In this document: one piece after another, positions 49,481-58,670 of the stretch | How the letters are laid out: each line of letters begins with the position of its first letter | How positions within the stretch are numbered: position 1 is the first letter of the stretch | Program-made: the position numbers and the translations under genes | Origin: an uncultured Acidaminococcus sp. | GTDB lineage: Bacteria; Bacillota; Negativicutes; Acidaminococcales; Acidaminococcaceae | Reading direction: 5' to 3' | DNA length: 64,000 nucleotides | Assembly: GCA_900554515.1 (NCBI GenBank) | Contig: USHN01000004.1 | Span: 1 to 64,000, forward strand | The notes under the pieces: generated by a model | Seen by the model: the letters and a program-made list of their open reading frames with translations, nothing else | The model's database searches: none | What the model was told of the DNA's origin: nothing

Positions 49481-50215
49481 ATGGAAAGACAGCGAAAAAG
49501 CAAGCAGCGTAAAAAGCTGACGCTGCGTCAGAAACGAAATATGGTGTATTTCGTGGAGGCAACGGAAAAAATCCTTAAAAAAGATGGCCTGCCCGGCGTA
49601 ACGATTCGGCGCATTGCCGCAGAGGCGGGATGCAACAGCGCAACCCTCTATAATTATTTTCAGGATTTGGATGAATTGGTTTTGTTCGGGTCCGTTTGTT
49701 TTTTGCGGGAGTATCTTTTGGATTTGGTCCGGCAGCTGACAGCGGACATGACCTCACTGCAGCGCTACCGCATGATCTATCGCTGTTTTAACCAGAAAGC
49801 GTTTCAGTTTCCGGAAATCTTTTTCAGTATGTTTTTTGGACGGTATAGTGCCAAGCTGGGCTGTGTGATCCAGACGTATTACATGGATTTATTTCCTGAA
49901 GAGCTGGAAGGACTGCCGGCAGATATCCGGGAAATGGTGATCCGGGGGACGCTGGTAGAACGGGATCAGGTGGTGATGGTCAGTCTTGTGGAAGATGGCT
50001 TTGTCGCCCCTGAACGGGCCGTGGAAACCCTGGAAATTATTGTGGCACTCCACGGCAGCTATATCCACAAGGCCTGCCTTTTGGGAAAACGCATTAACCG
50101 TCCGCAATTGGAGCAAGAATTTTTACATATTTTCGACTATGTACTGGAGACTGCCCGCCCGGCGAATGCAGCAAAAAGAGGTGAGCCGTCTTCCGGACCG
50201 AACCCAAAGGAGTGA
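49481..50215 (+). CDS. TetR-family transcriptional regulator
   Basis: 244 residues. The N-terminal helix-turn-helix is typical: ILKKDGLPGVTIRRIAAEAG then CNSATLYNYFQDLDEL. The C-terminal ligand domain has no recognisable specificity. GGAGGTGG lies upstream of ATG. It is the first gene of a TetR-YfcC-PepD operon with a 6-base gap to the transporter, so it probably responds to a peptide or amino acid and controls its own operon and perhaps the divergent EamA gene. Confidence 0.88.
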   Translation: MERQRKSKQRKKLTLRQKRNMVYFVEATEKILKKDGLPGVTIRRIAAEAGCNSATLYNYFQDLDELVLFGSVCFLREYLLDLVRQLTADMTSLQRYRMIYRCFNQKAFQFPEIFFSMFFGRYSAKLGCVIQTYYMDLFPEELEGLPADIREMVIRGTLVERDQVVMVSLVEDGFVAPERAVETLEIIVALHGSYIHKACLLGKRINRPQLEQEFLHIFDYVLETARPANAAKRGEPSSGPNPKE

Positions 50216-50221
50216 TTCGAA

Positions 50222-51631
50222 ATGGAGAAAGAAAAGAAAGGCGGCTTTAAGCTGCATGCGCTGAATCCCATGGTGCTGCTAGGCATTATCATGTTCCTGG
50301 CCTTTTTGGCTTCGTACCTTGTACCCGCAGGGGAATATACCCGCGTGTTGAATCCTGTGCTGGACAAAGAAGTGGTGGATCCGTCCACGTTCCATTTTAT
50401 TCAGCAGCAGCCTGTCAGCCCGTTTTATCTGTTCCAATCCCTGACATTGGGGCTCCAAAATGCTACCGAAATTATTTCTTTCTTATTCATCATTGGCGGC
50501 ATGTTTGCAATTATGGATGCCACCGGAGCCGTGAATGCAGGGCTTTCCAACGTGGTGAAGAAAATGAAGGGGCGGGAACTTTTGATGATTCCTGTCTGCA
50601 TGATTCTATTCAGTCTGCTTTCCGCTTTTGCGGGCTGCTTTGAAGAACTGCTGGCCTTCACACCGCTTGTTATCGGCGTATCTGTCGCCATGGGGTTTGA
50701 CTCCTTGACGGCCATTGCCATCGTATTCTGTGCCGCTCCTGTAGGCTATGCCGGCGCTATGACCAATCCGTTTACTATTGGCGTGGCACAGGGTATCTGC
50801 GGCCTCCCCATGTTTTCCGGGATGGGCCTGCGGGCAATTTTGTTCATTGTCATGAATTTAGTCACCATTCCCTACGTGATGTGGTATGCTAATAAGGTAC
50901 GGAAGAACCCCGAGCTCAGCACCGTACGGGAAGAAGATCTGCTGTACAACAGCCATTTGCAGCTGGCAGAAACCCCGGTGATCACCCTGCGGCATAAACT
51001 GGTACTGATTCTTTTTGTAGCCACCATTGCCGCTGTGGTCGTTGGCGTTCTGAAATTTGATTTTTACATTAACGAAATGGCGGGACTGTTCCTCTTGTGC
51101 GGTATTCTTGCCGGTATCGTAGGCGGTTTGTCCGCCGGGGAAATCGCCGATGCCTTCCTGGCCGGGTGCAGCAACATGCTCTTTGCCAATTTGGTTATCG
51201 GGATGTGCAATGCGGCGGTGCTCATCATGCAAAACGCCCATATTATGGATACTATCATCCACTACATGGCCAATTTGCTGAATGGGCTTTCTCCTACGCT
51301 CAGCGCCTGCGGCATGTTCGTTGTGCAGGATCTGTTTAATGTGCTGGTTCCGTCCGGCAGCGGCAAAGCTGCCATTACCATGCCGCTCTTTGCCCCTCTG
51401 GCTGACCTCATCGGGGTGACCCGGCAGACGGCGGTACTGGCCTTCCAAATGGGGGATGCGTTCACCAACGTATTTGCTCCCACCAGTGGGGAAGTAGTAG
51501 CCGCCTGCGCTATGGCGCATATTTCCTTCGGCAAGTGGTTCCGCTGGCTGGCTCCGTTATTCGTGATTTGGTGTGTTGTGGCCCTGGCCTTTATGGTGAT
51601 TGCTGTACAAATTCATTATGGTCCGTTCTGA
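50222..51631 (+). CDS. YfcC-family transporter (basic amino acid/dicarboxylate carrier-like)
   Basis: 469 residues, about 12 membrane spans. The opening HALNPMVLLGIIMFLAFLAS and YLVPAGEY, and the late VLVPSGSGKAAITMPLFAPL, are characteristic of the YfcC branch of the DcuC/ion-transporter superfamily. Substrates in this branch are poorly defined; arginine, ornithine, peptides and C4-dicarboxylates have been suggested. The dipeptidase gene 16 bases downstream points to uptake of a peptide or an amino acid released from it. Confidence 0.85.
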   Translation: MEKEKKGGFKLHALNPMVLLGIIMFLAFLASYLVPAGEYTRVLNPVLDKEVVDPSTFHFIQQQPVSPFYLFQSLTLGLQNATEIISFLFIIGGMFAIMDATGAVNAGLSNVVKKMKGRELLMIPVCMILFSLLSAFAGCFEELLAFTPLVIGVSVAMGFDSLTAIAIVFCAAPVGYAGAMTNPFTIGVAQGICGLPMFSGMGLRAILFIVMNLVTIPYVMWYANKVRKNPELSTVREEDLLYNSHLQLAETPVITLRHKLVLILFVATIAAVVVGVLKFDFYINEMAGLFLLCGILAGIVGGLSAGEIADAFLAGCSNMLFANLVIGMCNAAVLIMQNAHIMDTIIHYMANLLNGLSPTLSACGMFVVQDLFNVLVPSGSGKAAITMPLFAPLADLIGVTRQTAVLAFQMGDAFTNVFAPTSGEVVAACAMAHISFGKWFRWLAPLFVIWCVVALAFMVIAVQIHYGPF

Positions 51632-51647
51632 TCAGGAGGTGTGACCT

Positions 51648-53129
51648 ATGCAGGAAGAAAGTTTTTCGACGCTGGAAGCTTTATTGCAGCAGCCTGTATT
51701 CCATTATTTTTCTGAGCTTTGTCAGATTCCCCATCCTTCTTTTAAGGAAAAGGCAATCAGTGACTTTGTGTACCAGTGGGCGAAAGAAAAATCTTTTTTC
51801 ACCTGGCAGGATGCCTGGCATAACGTCTTTATGCGGAAACCGGCTTCCTCTGGCTATGAAAACCGCCCGGCGGTGATGCTGCAGGCCCATTTGGATATGG
51901 TCTGCCAGAAAGCCAATGGGGTGGAGCATGATTTCCTGAAGGATCCCATTCATCTGGAGCTAAAGGGAGATATTCTTTCCACCGGTGGCCGGACTACGTT
52001 GGGAGCAGACGACTGCATCGGGGTCGCCCTCATCATGGCCCTTTTGGATGATGATTCCTTCCCCCATCCCACATTGGAAGTGCTGTTTACCACCGCAGAA
52101 GAGGAAGATATGAGCGGAGCGCAGAATGTATGCGCCGATGATTTTACTGCCCAGTATCTCATCAATATCGATAACGCCGTGGAAAACCACTCCGTTACAG
52201 GCAGCTGCGGCGGGTTTGGCGTTAATTTCTACCTGCCGGTTGCGTGGGAACCTGTACCGGAAAAAAGTATAGCCTTTCATGTGAAAGTAGAAGGTCTTTT
52301 AGGCGGTCACTCCGGCGAAGACATTCACCGGGGCCGTGGCAATGCTACAATTTTCCTTGCCCGGATGCTGTTGGCAGCCCGGGAACAAATGCCGCTGCAG
52401 CTTTCTAGTGTGCGGGGCGGCACCTTCCGGCTGGCGATTCCTCGGGAGGCAGAGGCCGTAGTTGTGGTGCCTGCTGCCCAGGCAGAACAGTTCCAAAACA
52501 TTGTTCGCACGGTAGGGGACGCACTGCGGCAGGAATACAAAGCCGTCGCAGGCAATTTGGAAATCTTGGTGGAAAAAGCACAATGCCCGGAAAAGGGGCA
52601 GGTGGTTTCCACGGATACCGTGGATAACTTTCTTAAAGTACTGGTGCTCTCTCCCAATGGGATTTCCGAAATGAACGCCGCCGTGCCCGGTATCGTCCAA
52701 AGCTCGGACAACCTGGGCGAAGTCCGGTTGGAAGCGGAAGAAAACCGTTTCACCTTTGTGTATGAAATTCGTACCTCTTTCCGCTCCAAGGCGGACTATT
52801 TCTTCGAGAAAATCCAGATGCTGGCACAGATCGTAGGCGGCTCCTGCGAAAAATTTGCTGCCTATCCCGGCTGGCCGCACAATCCGGATTCCAAACTGAT
52901 ACCGCTGGTGCAGTCCCTTTATCAGGATATGTTTGCGGCTCCCATGGCGGCGACGCCTATGCACTCTGGACTTGAATGCGGGTGCCTGATTGAAAAACGT
53001 CCTGCCCTGGATGCCATTTCTCTGGGCCCGGACTGCTGGGATCTCCATTCCCCCCAGGAACGGCTCAGTGTGAGCAGTACCCTGCGGATGTACACATTCC
53101 TGCAGGCGCTATTGCAAAAAATCCAATAA
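51648..53129 (+). CDS. pepD: Aminoacyl-histidine dipeptidase (PepD, M20C family)
   Basis: 493 residues. The two-zinc site of the family is readable: QAHLDMV, the bridging aspartate in TLGADD, TTAEEE for the catalytic glutamate pair, and late HSGLECG. The usual LGADNG is LGADDC here, which keeps the metal-binding aspartate. The lid/dimer domain is in the middle (GLLGGHSGEDIHRGRGNA). It cleaves dipeptides such as carnosine or Xaa-His in the cytosol. AGGAGGTG precedes ATG. Third gene of the TetR operon. Confidence 0.93.
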   Translation: MQEESFSTLEALLQQPVFHYFSELCQIPHPSFKEKAISDFVYQWAKEKSFFTWQDAWHNVFMRKPASSGYENRPAVMLQAHLDMVCQKANGVEHDFLKDPIHLELKGDILSTGGRTTLGADDCIGVALIMALLDDDSFPHPTLEVLFTTAEEEDMSGAQNVCADDFTAQYLINIDNAVENHSVTGSCGGFGVNFYLPVAWEPVPEKSIAFHVKVEGLLGGHSGEDIHRGRGNATIFLARMLLAAREQMPLQLSSVRGGTFRLAIPREAEAVVVVPAAQAEQFQNIVRTVGDALRQEYKAVAGNLEILVEKAQCPEKGQVVSTDTVDNFLKVLVLSPNGISEMNAAVPGIVQSSDNLGEVRLEAEENRFTFVYEIRTSFRSKADYFFEKIQMLAQIVGGSCEKFAAYPGWPHNPDSKLIPLVQSLYQDMFAAPMAATPMHSGLECGCLIEKRPALDAISLGPDCWDLHSPQERLSVSSTLRMYTFLQALLQKIQ

Positions 53130-53146
53130 TTCTTTAACCCCCTCCC

Positions 53147-53197
53147 AGGCGGCTCCTGTGCATAGAGTACAACTCTATTCCGGGAGCCGCCTTTTTT
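53147..53197 (+). terminator. Terminator after pepD
   Basis: AGGCGGCTCC pairs with GGGAGCCGCCT, with an inner ATAGAGT/ACTCTAT helix, then T6. Confidence 0.88.
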
Positions 53198-53300
53198 CTA
53201 TGTAAAACCGTAAAAGTCTTATTTTTCAGTGCGGCGGAACGCCTACAAAAAAAGTACGTTCCATGTTACAATTATAAATTAGAAACACTGCATGAAACCC

Positions 53301-53338
53301 AAGCGGGGCAAGCTGAAATAACTAGGCAAAACCCGCTT
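53301..53338 (+). other. Possible structured leader before the DUF3084 gene
   Basis: In the 186-base gap 53198-53383, AAGCGGG (53301-53307) pairs exactly with CCCGCTT (53332-53338) around a 24-base A-rich loop, 45 bases before the start codon. A short GGCG/CGCC hairpin lies at about 53233. No known riboswitch motif was recognised. TTACAATTATAAATT at about 53266 may hold the -10. Confidence 0.3.
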
Positions 53339-53383
53339 ACAAACACACTACATAGGCGAATTTGAAAAAAAGGAGGGGCGGCC

Positions 53384-54631
53384 ATGACCGGAGTACTATT
53401 ATTGATTGTTTTGGCGATAACAGGCGGAGTGATCGCCTACCTGGGGGATAAACTGGGCAGCAAGATCGGGAAAAAACGGCTCCGGCTGTTTGGCCTGCGT
53501 CCCCACGATACCAGCGTGCTCATGACTATTGTCAGCGGCGTTCTGGTCGCTACCCTCACCATGGGTGTTTTGATGGCTACCAGTAAAGAAGTACGGACGG
53601 CCCTCTTTGGCATGAAGCAGATTCAGCAGGAAATTCGGAGTCTCACGGAAAGCCGGAAAAAAGCCGATCAGGAACTGTCCGCCCAGAATGCCAAGATAGA
53701 ATCCCTCCATTCCCAAATTAAAGAAGCAGAACAGCAAAATAAAGAAGCCCAGGCCCAAAAAGCGGCGGCAGAAGCCCAAATGCGGGCGGCCCAGACTCAG
53801 ATGCAGCAGGCCCAAAGCGATTTATCAGCGTTACAAGCCCGCTATGACGAAGCCAATACCCGCCTGGCGGAGGCAGAGGCTGCCGTGCGGCAGGCCGAAA
53901 ATTCCAAGGCCGCTCTGGAAAAAGACGTAAAGAGTCTGGAAGATACGGCGAAAAAACTGCGGGAAAATGTAGTGGCCATCCGGGAAGGCAACGTAGCCTT
54001 CCGCAGCGGCGAGATTCTCTACGCCGGTGTGCTGCAAGGCGGCCTGGATAAAACCGCTACCCAGAAAGAAATGCAGACCTTTTTGGCCCGGGCCAATGCC
54101 CAGGTGGCCGGCCGCATGAACATTGATCCCAAAGTCCCGGTAATCTGGCTGAGCCGGGCCGCCGTGGAAGAAGCGGCCGCCAATCTCTCCAAGACCAAAG
54201 GGGCGCAGTATGTACGCCTCACCGCCGCCGGCAATATTTTAAGCGGCGAAGTGGTAGTGAGCCGGCTGGAAATGATTCAGGACCGGGTGGTATACCAGGA
54301 CGGGACCACGATTTTGGATCAGGCCATCAGCGTGAACCCCAACAGCGGGGAATCCGATCTGGCTCTTATGGCCTTTTTGCGGGACGTGAACCGCAGGTCA
54401 CAGGCCGATGGGGTGGTGCCCAATCCCATTACCGGCGATGTGGGCGCCATTACCAGCTCGGAGCTCAGTGAAGCCAGCGAAAAAATCCGCCACCTGGGCG
54501 GCAAAGTGCGGATTACGGCCAAAGCCCGGGGCAATATTACCGTGGCGGGGCCGGTGCTCTTAGATCTTACCGTGGAAACGCTGGATGACCGTATGCTGAC
54601 CAGCAGAAGGAATGGGTATGAACATGGATGA
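53384..54631 (+). CDS. DUF3084 membrane protein with coiled coil
   Basis: 415 residues. Two N-terminal membrane helices (about 4-22 and 46-66) enclose a basic loop (GSKIGKKRLRLFGLRP). A long alanine/glutamine-rich coiled coil follows (about 75-200), then a mixed alpha/beta domain starting at NVAFRSGEILYAGV. This is the known DUF3084 architecture; its role is not established. It overlaps the RuvC-like gene by 14 bases, so the two are co-translated. AAAAAGGAGGGG precedes ATG. Confidence 0.85.
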   Translation: MTGVLLLIVLAITGGVIAYLGDKLGSKIGKKRLRLFGLRPHDTSVLMTIVSGVLVATLTMGVLMATSKEVRTALFGMKQIQQEIRSLTESRKKADQELSAQNAKIESLHSQIKEAEQQNKEAQAQKAAAEAQMRAAQTQMQQAQSDLSALQARYDEANTRLAEAEAAVRQAENSKAALEKDVKSLEDTAKKLRENVVAIREGNVAFRSGEILYAGVLQGGLDKTATQKEMQTFLARANAQVAGRMNIDPKVPVIWLSRAAVEEAAANLSKTKGAQYVRLTAAGNILSGEVVVSRLEMIQDRVVYQDGTTILDQAISVNPNSGESDLALMAFLRDVNRRSQADGVVPNPITGDVGAITSSELSEASEKIRHLGGKVRITAKARGNITVAGPVLLDLTVETLDDRMLTSRRNGYEHG

Positions 54632-55055
54632 AAAGCTCTACTTAGGCGTGGACCCGGGCCGGGATAAAACCGGTGTGGCTCTGGTGCGTGCCGGAGCGGG
54701 AGAAAAACCGCAGCTCCTTAGGGAAACGATTTTGCCTACGAAAAATTTCGCAGAGCACCTGAATGATTTCCTAGGGGATACTGCGCTTTCTGCTATCATC
54801 ATGGGGGACGGCACAACTTCACAGACCATGCAGCAGCAGCTGGAGAAAGCCTTTCCCCAGCTGCCTTTTCATAGGGTGAATGAGTACAATACCACCCAGG
54901 AAGCCAAACAATTATACTGGAAACTCCATCCGCCCACAGGGTGGAAAAAATGGCTGCCCACGGCGTTATTGGAACCACCGTCCCCAGTGGATGGACTGGC
55001 TGCTGCCGTGCAGGTGTTCCGTTATGTATGTGGCAAAATAGGAAAAAGTTCATGA
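54618..55055 (+). CDS. RuvC/YqgF-like RNase H-fold protein
   Basis: 145 residues from ATG 54618 (AGAAGG 7 bases upstream; ATG 54612 and 54624 are in frame). LYLGVDPGRDKTGVALV is the first strand pair of the RuvC/RuvX fold with its catalytic aspartate; AIIMGDGT and SPVDGLAAAVQVF carry the other acidic residues. It could be a nuclease/resolvase or a pre-rRNA-processing-like enzyme. Overlap with the DUF3084 gene suggests a shared process, but the window does not show which. Confidence 0.75.
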   Translation: MNMDEKLYLGVDPGRDKTGVALVRAGAGEKPQLLRETILPTKNFAEHLNDFLGDTALSAIIMGDGTTSQTMQQQLEKAFPQLPFHRVNEYNTTQEAKQLYWKLHPPTGWKKWLPTALLEPPSPVDGLAAAVQVFRYVCGKIGKSS

Positions 55056-55146
55056 AAATTTGACCAATAATTATTAAAATGACTATATAGTCAATATTAA
55101 AAGCCGCATGACACCTTTATGTCAACGAAAAATCACAGAGATAAAA

Positions 55147-55174
55147 TTTACTTTTAACTTCATCGTGCTATACT
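55147..55174 (+). promoter_or_regulatory. Promoter of the first SLH porin gene
   Basis: TTTACT (55147-55152), 16 bases, TATACT (55169-55174) with TGC in the extended position. It leaves a 5' leader of about 150 bases before the start codon. Confidence 0.6.
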
Positions 55175-55243
55175 GACAATTGTGGAGAGATTCCACAAAC
55201 TCCCGGCAGAAACACATAGCGGAGACAAACAGAATGTGTATGT

Positions 55244-55290
55244 AGAGGAAACAAGGTCACTCGCACGGAAAGTTCTGGATGGACTTCGGA
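55244..55290 (+). promoter_or_regulatory. Conserved leader element of the first SLH porin
   Basis: AGAGGAAACAAGGT, then CTCGC, AAAG, CTGG and ACTTC at similar spacing, shared with the leader of the second porin (56917-56965). Likely a structured or regulatory 5' untranslated region. Confidence 0.45.
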
Positions 55291-55330
55291 AATGTGCCTC
55301 CTCGGGAAAAATTTCACGAAGGAGTGAACG

Positions 55331-56653
55331 ATGATGAAAAAATCTCTGGTATTTGCTATGGCTATGGCGCTGGGCGTCAGCGCTACTGCTTTTGCTGCCA
55401 ACCCGTTTTCCGATGTGCCCCAAGGCCACTGGGCTTACGGCGCCATTGCTAAACTGGCGGCGGAAGGCGTGGTAGACGGCTATCCGGATGGCACCTTCAA
55501 AGGTGACAAGACCATGACCCGGTATGAAATGGCCCAGATCGTTGCCAAGGCTCTGGCGAAAGGCGCTATCGGCAGCGACGACAAACTGGTCAGCGAATTT
55601 GCTGACGAACTGGACAATCTGGGTGTACGGGTTGCCAAACTGGAAAAGAACGCCGACAACGTAAAGATTACCGGTAATGTTCGTATGAGCTACAAAAACT
55701 CCACCGGTAGTGCCACGAAGGGCGTGGAAAAACTTAACGGCGACAAAAACGACAACTCCAAGTCCGCACTGCGTACTCGTCTGTGGTTAACCGGGGAAGT
55801 CAATGACAACTGGCATTACACCTCCATGCTGCAGAACGAACAATATTTTGAAGGCCAGAACGAATCCGGCGATGGCAACACCACCTTCCAGCGTGCGTTC
55901 CTGGACGGCAACATCGGCGTAGTTGGCCTGAAAGCCGGCCGTGATCAATTGTTCCTGGCAGACGGCAACGTGAACGATAACCGTGCGGACTATGTAGAAG
56001 CCCGGATTCCTATGGGCCAGGCCTATTTGATTGGTCGCTACGGCAAGATGGCCGATAAGGATGACAGCTCTGTATTTGCTGACGGTCATGATGGTTCCAT
56101 CGGGGATAAATTTGCCAACGCCGTATTGGGCGGCGACATTGGCAATTTGAACCTGGAAGCCACCTACACCAAGGTGAACCACCAGAACTTCAACCCCAGC
56201 GACTGGAGAACCACCCAGGATGGGGATGAAATTAACAATGCCTTCACCGATAACCAGATCTGGACGGTAGGCGCTAAATACAAAATGGGCGATGTAACTC
56301 TGGGCGCTATGTATCTGAAAGGCGATCCGGATGGCGGCATGGCTAACAACAGCAAGTACGATGACGACGGCTATGTGGTTCGTCTGGACTACAAAGGTGC
56401 ACAAGCCAGCAAACCTGGTAGCTGGGGCCTCTTTGCCAAGTACTATGACCAGAGCGCTTCCACCTATCTGCGCCACACCATGAACGGCGAATACAACCTG
56501 TTCCCCATGGAAGGGTTCAAAGGCTATCAGGTAGGCGGCAACGTAACCCTGGCCAAGAACATGGTGGCTGAAGTCCAGTACTACGACCTGAAAGGCAAGG
56601 AATCCGACAACAAAGCCCGGACCCTGTGGTCTCAGCTGGTTGTTACCTTCTAA
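55331..56653 (+). CDS. SLH-domain outer-membrane porin (OmpM type), copy 1
   Basis: 440 residues (or 439 from the second ATG at 55334). A signal peptide ends at AFAA. One SLH domain follows (FSDVPQGHWAYGAIAKLAAE then DGYPDGTFKGDKTMTRYEMA), which in Negativicutes binds polyamine-decorated peptidoglycan. A short coiled coil (about 85-110) leads into a beta barrel of about 320 residues that ends in aromatic WSQLVVTF. It is a major pore that also attaches the outer membrane to the cell wall. Followed by a terminator and a close paralogue; leader and first 110 residues are nearly identical between the two. Confidence 0.93.
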   Translation: MMKKSLVFAMAMALGVSATAFAANPFSDVPQGHWAYGAIAKLAAEGVVDGYPDGTFKGDKTMTRYEMAQIVAKALAKGAIGSDDKLVSEFADELDNLGVRVAKLEKNADNVKITGNVRMSYKNSTGSATKGVEKLNGDKNDNSKSALRTRLWLTGEVNDNWHYTSMLQNEQYFEGQNESGDGNTTFQRAFLDGNIGVVGLKAGRDQLFLADGNVNDNRADYVEARIPMGQAYLIGRYGKMADKDDSSVFADGHDGSIGDKFANAVLGGDIGNLNLEATYTKVNHQNFNPSDWRTTQDGDEINNAFTDNQIWTVGAKYKMGDVTLGAMYLKGDPDGGMANNSKYDDDGYVVRLDYKGAQASKPGSWGLFAKYYDQSASTYLRHTMNGEYNLFPMEGFKGYQVGGNVTLAKNMVAEVQYYDLKGKESDNKARTLWSQLVVTF

Positions 56654-56674
56654 CTTTACATTCATTGCAAGCGA

Positions 56675-56705
56675 AAAAGACGGTTCTGCGGAACCGCCTT
56701 TTTTG
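56675..56705 (+). terminator. Terminator after porin copy 1
   Basis: GACGGTTC pairs with GAACCGCC around TGCG, with A-run before and T6 after. Confidence 0.85.
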
Positions 56706-56808
56706 CGTCTTATGGGGAGCAAAAACAAAATAAAAGTTATAAAATGTTAGAAATTATATAGCTTACCGGGGAAATTGTAAACTTTTTGCACCGTAATTTT
56801 TCATGAAC

Positions 56809-56837
56809 TTGCCTTTTTTTGGATGATTTGCTATACT
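56809..56837 (+). promoter_or_regulatory. Promoter of the second SLH porin gene
   Basis: TTGCCT (56809-56814), 17 bases, TATACT (56832-56837), again with TGC in the extended position. The leader is about 155 bases. Confidence 0.7.
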
Positions 56838-56916
56838 TTATCACAACCGAGGGAAGTTGATTCCCGAGGATTCTAATTCTTTCGATGTTCATGAAGGCAG
56901 GATTGCCCGGCAGACC

Positions 56917-56965
56917 AGAGGAAACAAGGTGTCTCGCGGTAAAGGCCTGGCCATACTTCCTTAAG
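56917..56965 (+). promoter_or_regulatory. Conserved leader element of the second SLH porin
   Basis: AGAGGAAACAAGGT (56917-56930) followed by CTCGC, AAAGG, CTGG and ACTTC, in the same order as at 55244-55290. Confidence 0.45.
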
Positions 56966-57000
56966 GAACATTGATCCGTGATTCCAAAGGAGGAATACAC

Positions 57001-58239
57001 ATGAAAAAATCTTTAGTGTTTGCTATGGCTATGGCTCTGGGTGTCAGCGCTACCGCTTTTGCTGCTAACCCCTTCTCCGATCTGCCTGCTGGCCACTGGG
57101 CTTATGGCGCTGTTGCCAAACTGGCTGCCGAAGGTGTTGTAGACGGCTATCCTGATGGCACCTTCAAAGGCGACAAGACCATGACCCGGTATGAAATGGC
57201 TCAGATCGTTGCCAAGGCTCTGGCTAAAGGCGCTATCGGTGCTGATGACAAACTGGTCAGCGAATTTGCTGATGAACTGGACAACCTGGGTGTACGGGTT
57301 GCCAAACTGGAAAAGAACGCCGATAACGTAAAAATTACCGGTAACGTTCGGTTGAGCTACAAGGATCAAGACGGCGGAAAAGCTGGTAAGAGCAGTGAAT
57401 CCTGTCTGCGTACCCGTCTGTGGTTCACCGGTGAAGTGAACGACAACTGGCATTATGTTTCCATGCTACAGAATGAACAATTCTTTGAAGGCCAGAATGA
57501 ATCCGGCGATGGCGATACCACGTTCCAGCGCGCTTTCCTGGAAGGTAACCTGGGCGTTGTAGGCATTCGCGCCGGTCGTTATGATGACAACCTGGCTGAT
57601 GGCAACATCTATGATAACCGTCTGGACGGGATCAAAGCCACCATTCCTATGGGCCAAGCTTATTTGAAAGGTTCCTATGGCAAACTGGCCAACGAAGACA
57701 AGACTGAAAAAGTATCTGTAGCTGATAAGTTCTGGTATGCAACTCTGGGTGGCGATCTGGGCAACCTGAACCTGGAAGCCAACTATGTCAAAGCCGATGA
57801 TTTGAATCAGGGTGCTCTGACCGGCGATGCCAAAATTTGGACTGTTGGAGCCAACTACAAGATGGGCGACTTCAAACTGAGCGCTATGTACCTGAAGGGC
57901 GACGATGATGTTTTGAAAACCGCCCCCTACAAGAACGGCGATGATGATGGTTTCGTAGTTGGCCTGAAGTACAAAGGCGCACAAGCCAGCAAAGCTGGTA
58001 GCTGGGGCCTGTTCACCAAATACTATGATCAGGGAGCTCCTACCACGCTGAAACACACCATGAACGGTGACTATGGCGACTTCGTAAAAGACGGCGACGG
58101 CTTCAAAGGCTGGCAATTCGGCGGCAACCTGGCTCTGGCCAAGAACATGGTCGCTGAAGTACAGTACTATGATCTGGAAGGCAAAGAATCCGGCAAACAT
58201 GAACGGACCCTGTGGTCTCAGCTGGTTGTAACCTTCTAA
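57001..58239 (+). CDS. SLH-domain outer-membrane porin (OmpM type), copy 2
   Basis: 412 residues from ATG 57001 (AAAGGAGGA upstream). Same layout as copy 1: signal peptide, SLH domain (FSDLPAGHWAYGAVAKLAAE), coiled coil, and a beta barrel ending WSQLVVTF. The two differ mainly in the barrel loops, where copy 1 is longer by about 28 residues, which suggests different pore selectivity or antigenic form. Own promoter and a very strong terminator point to high expression. It arose by tandem duplication. Confidence 0.93.
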   Translation: MKKSLVFAMAMALGVSATAFAANPFSDLPAGHWAYGAVAKLAAEGVVDGYPDGTFKGDKTMTRYEMAQIVAKALAKGAIGADDKLVSEFADELDNLGVRVAKLEKNADNVKITGNVRLSYKDQDGGKAGKSSESCLRTRLWFTGEVNDNWHYVSMLQNEQFFEGQNESGDGDTTFQRAFLEGNLGVVGIRAGRYDDNLADGNIYDNRLDGIKATIPMGQAYLKGSYGKLANEDKTEKVSVADKFWYATLGGDLGNLNLEANYVKADDLNQGALTGDAKIWTVGANYKMGDFKLSAMYLKGDDDVLKTAPYKNGDDDGFVVGLKYKGAQASKAGSWGLFTKYYDQGAPTTLKHTMNGDYGDFVKDGDGFKGWQFGGNLALAKNMVAEVQYYDLEGKESGKHERTLWSQLVVTF

Positions 58240-58301
58240 TTGCAAAACAACATAAAAAAGGCGGTTCCTGCGGGAACCGTCTTTTTTATGTTGTTTTGCA
58301 A
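58240..58301. terminator. Very long (29-bp) bidirectional terminator hairpin
   Basis: 58240-58268 pairs with 58273-58301 over 29 bp with one G-U pair; the loop is TGCG. T6 is embedded in the 3' arm. It ends porin copy 2 on one strand and the azlD gene on the other. Confidence 0.92.
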
Positions 58302-58332
58302 GGCGTGAAGCGATATTGTTTTGTGATTTTCT

Positions 58333-58670
58333 TTATATGAAGATGTACTGCACCAGCACCATATAGAACAGTGTCCCTCCTGCCAGGGATAGGAGCATGT
58401 GGCCTTTCCATTGGTGCAGGGCAAAGGTGAAGATGAGCCCCAGCGCTTCCGGGATGCCGTGGCTGGCGATGAAAAGGCTTACGTCTTTGAGACAATACAC
58501 CACCAAGAGGGCAAAGACCGCACAGGGGAGGGTCTTCCCCAGGTACTGGATCACCGGGGTGTGGGCTTTTTGGAAGAAAACAGCAAAAAGGGCAGGAATC
58601 TCGGCAGCATGGTGCCAGCCACGCATAGGGCGATAGTGAGCACCTGCTGGTAAAAAGGCATAGGACTCAT
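58333..58670 (-). pseudogene. AzlD-type branched-chain amino acid exporter subunit, frameshifted
   Basis: The natural start (ATG 58670, overlapping the azlC stop as ATGA) gives SPMPFYQQVLTIALCVAGTM up to SSKKPT; the frame then ends at TGA. The remainder (VIQYLGKTLPCAVFALLVVY onward) is in the next frame, open to 58333. Adding one C to the C4 run (58556-58559) would give KKPTPPVIQYLGK and restore a protein of about 112 residues. With AzlC it would export branched-chain amino acids or analogues. Confidence 0.75.

Noticed and set aside
53281..53345. Cyclic di-GMP or other known riboswitch before the DUF3084 gene
   Set aside because: Only a single stem is visible; the GGGCAAACC and GNRA features of known classes are missing.
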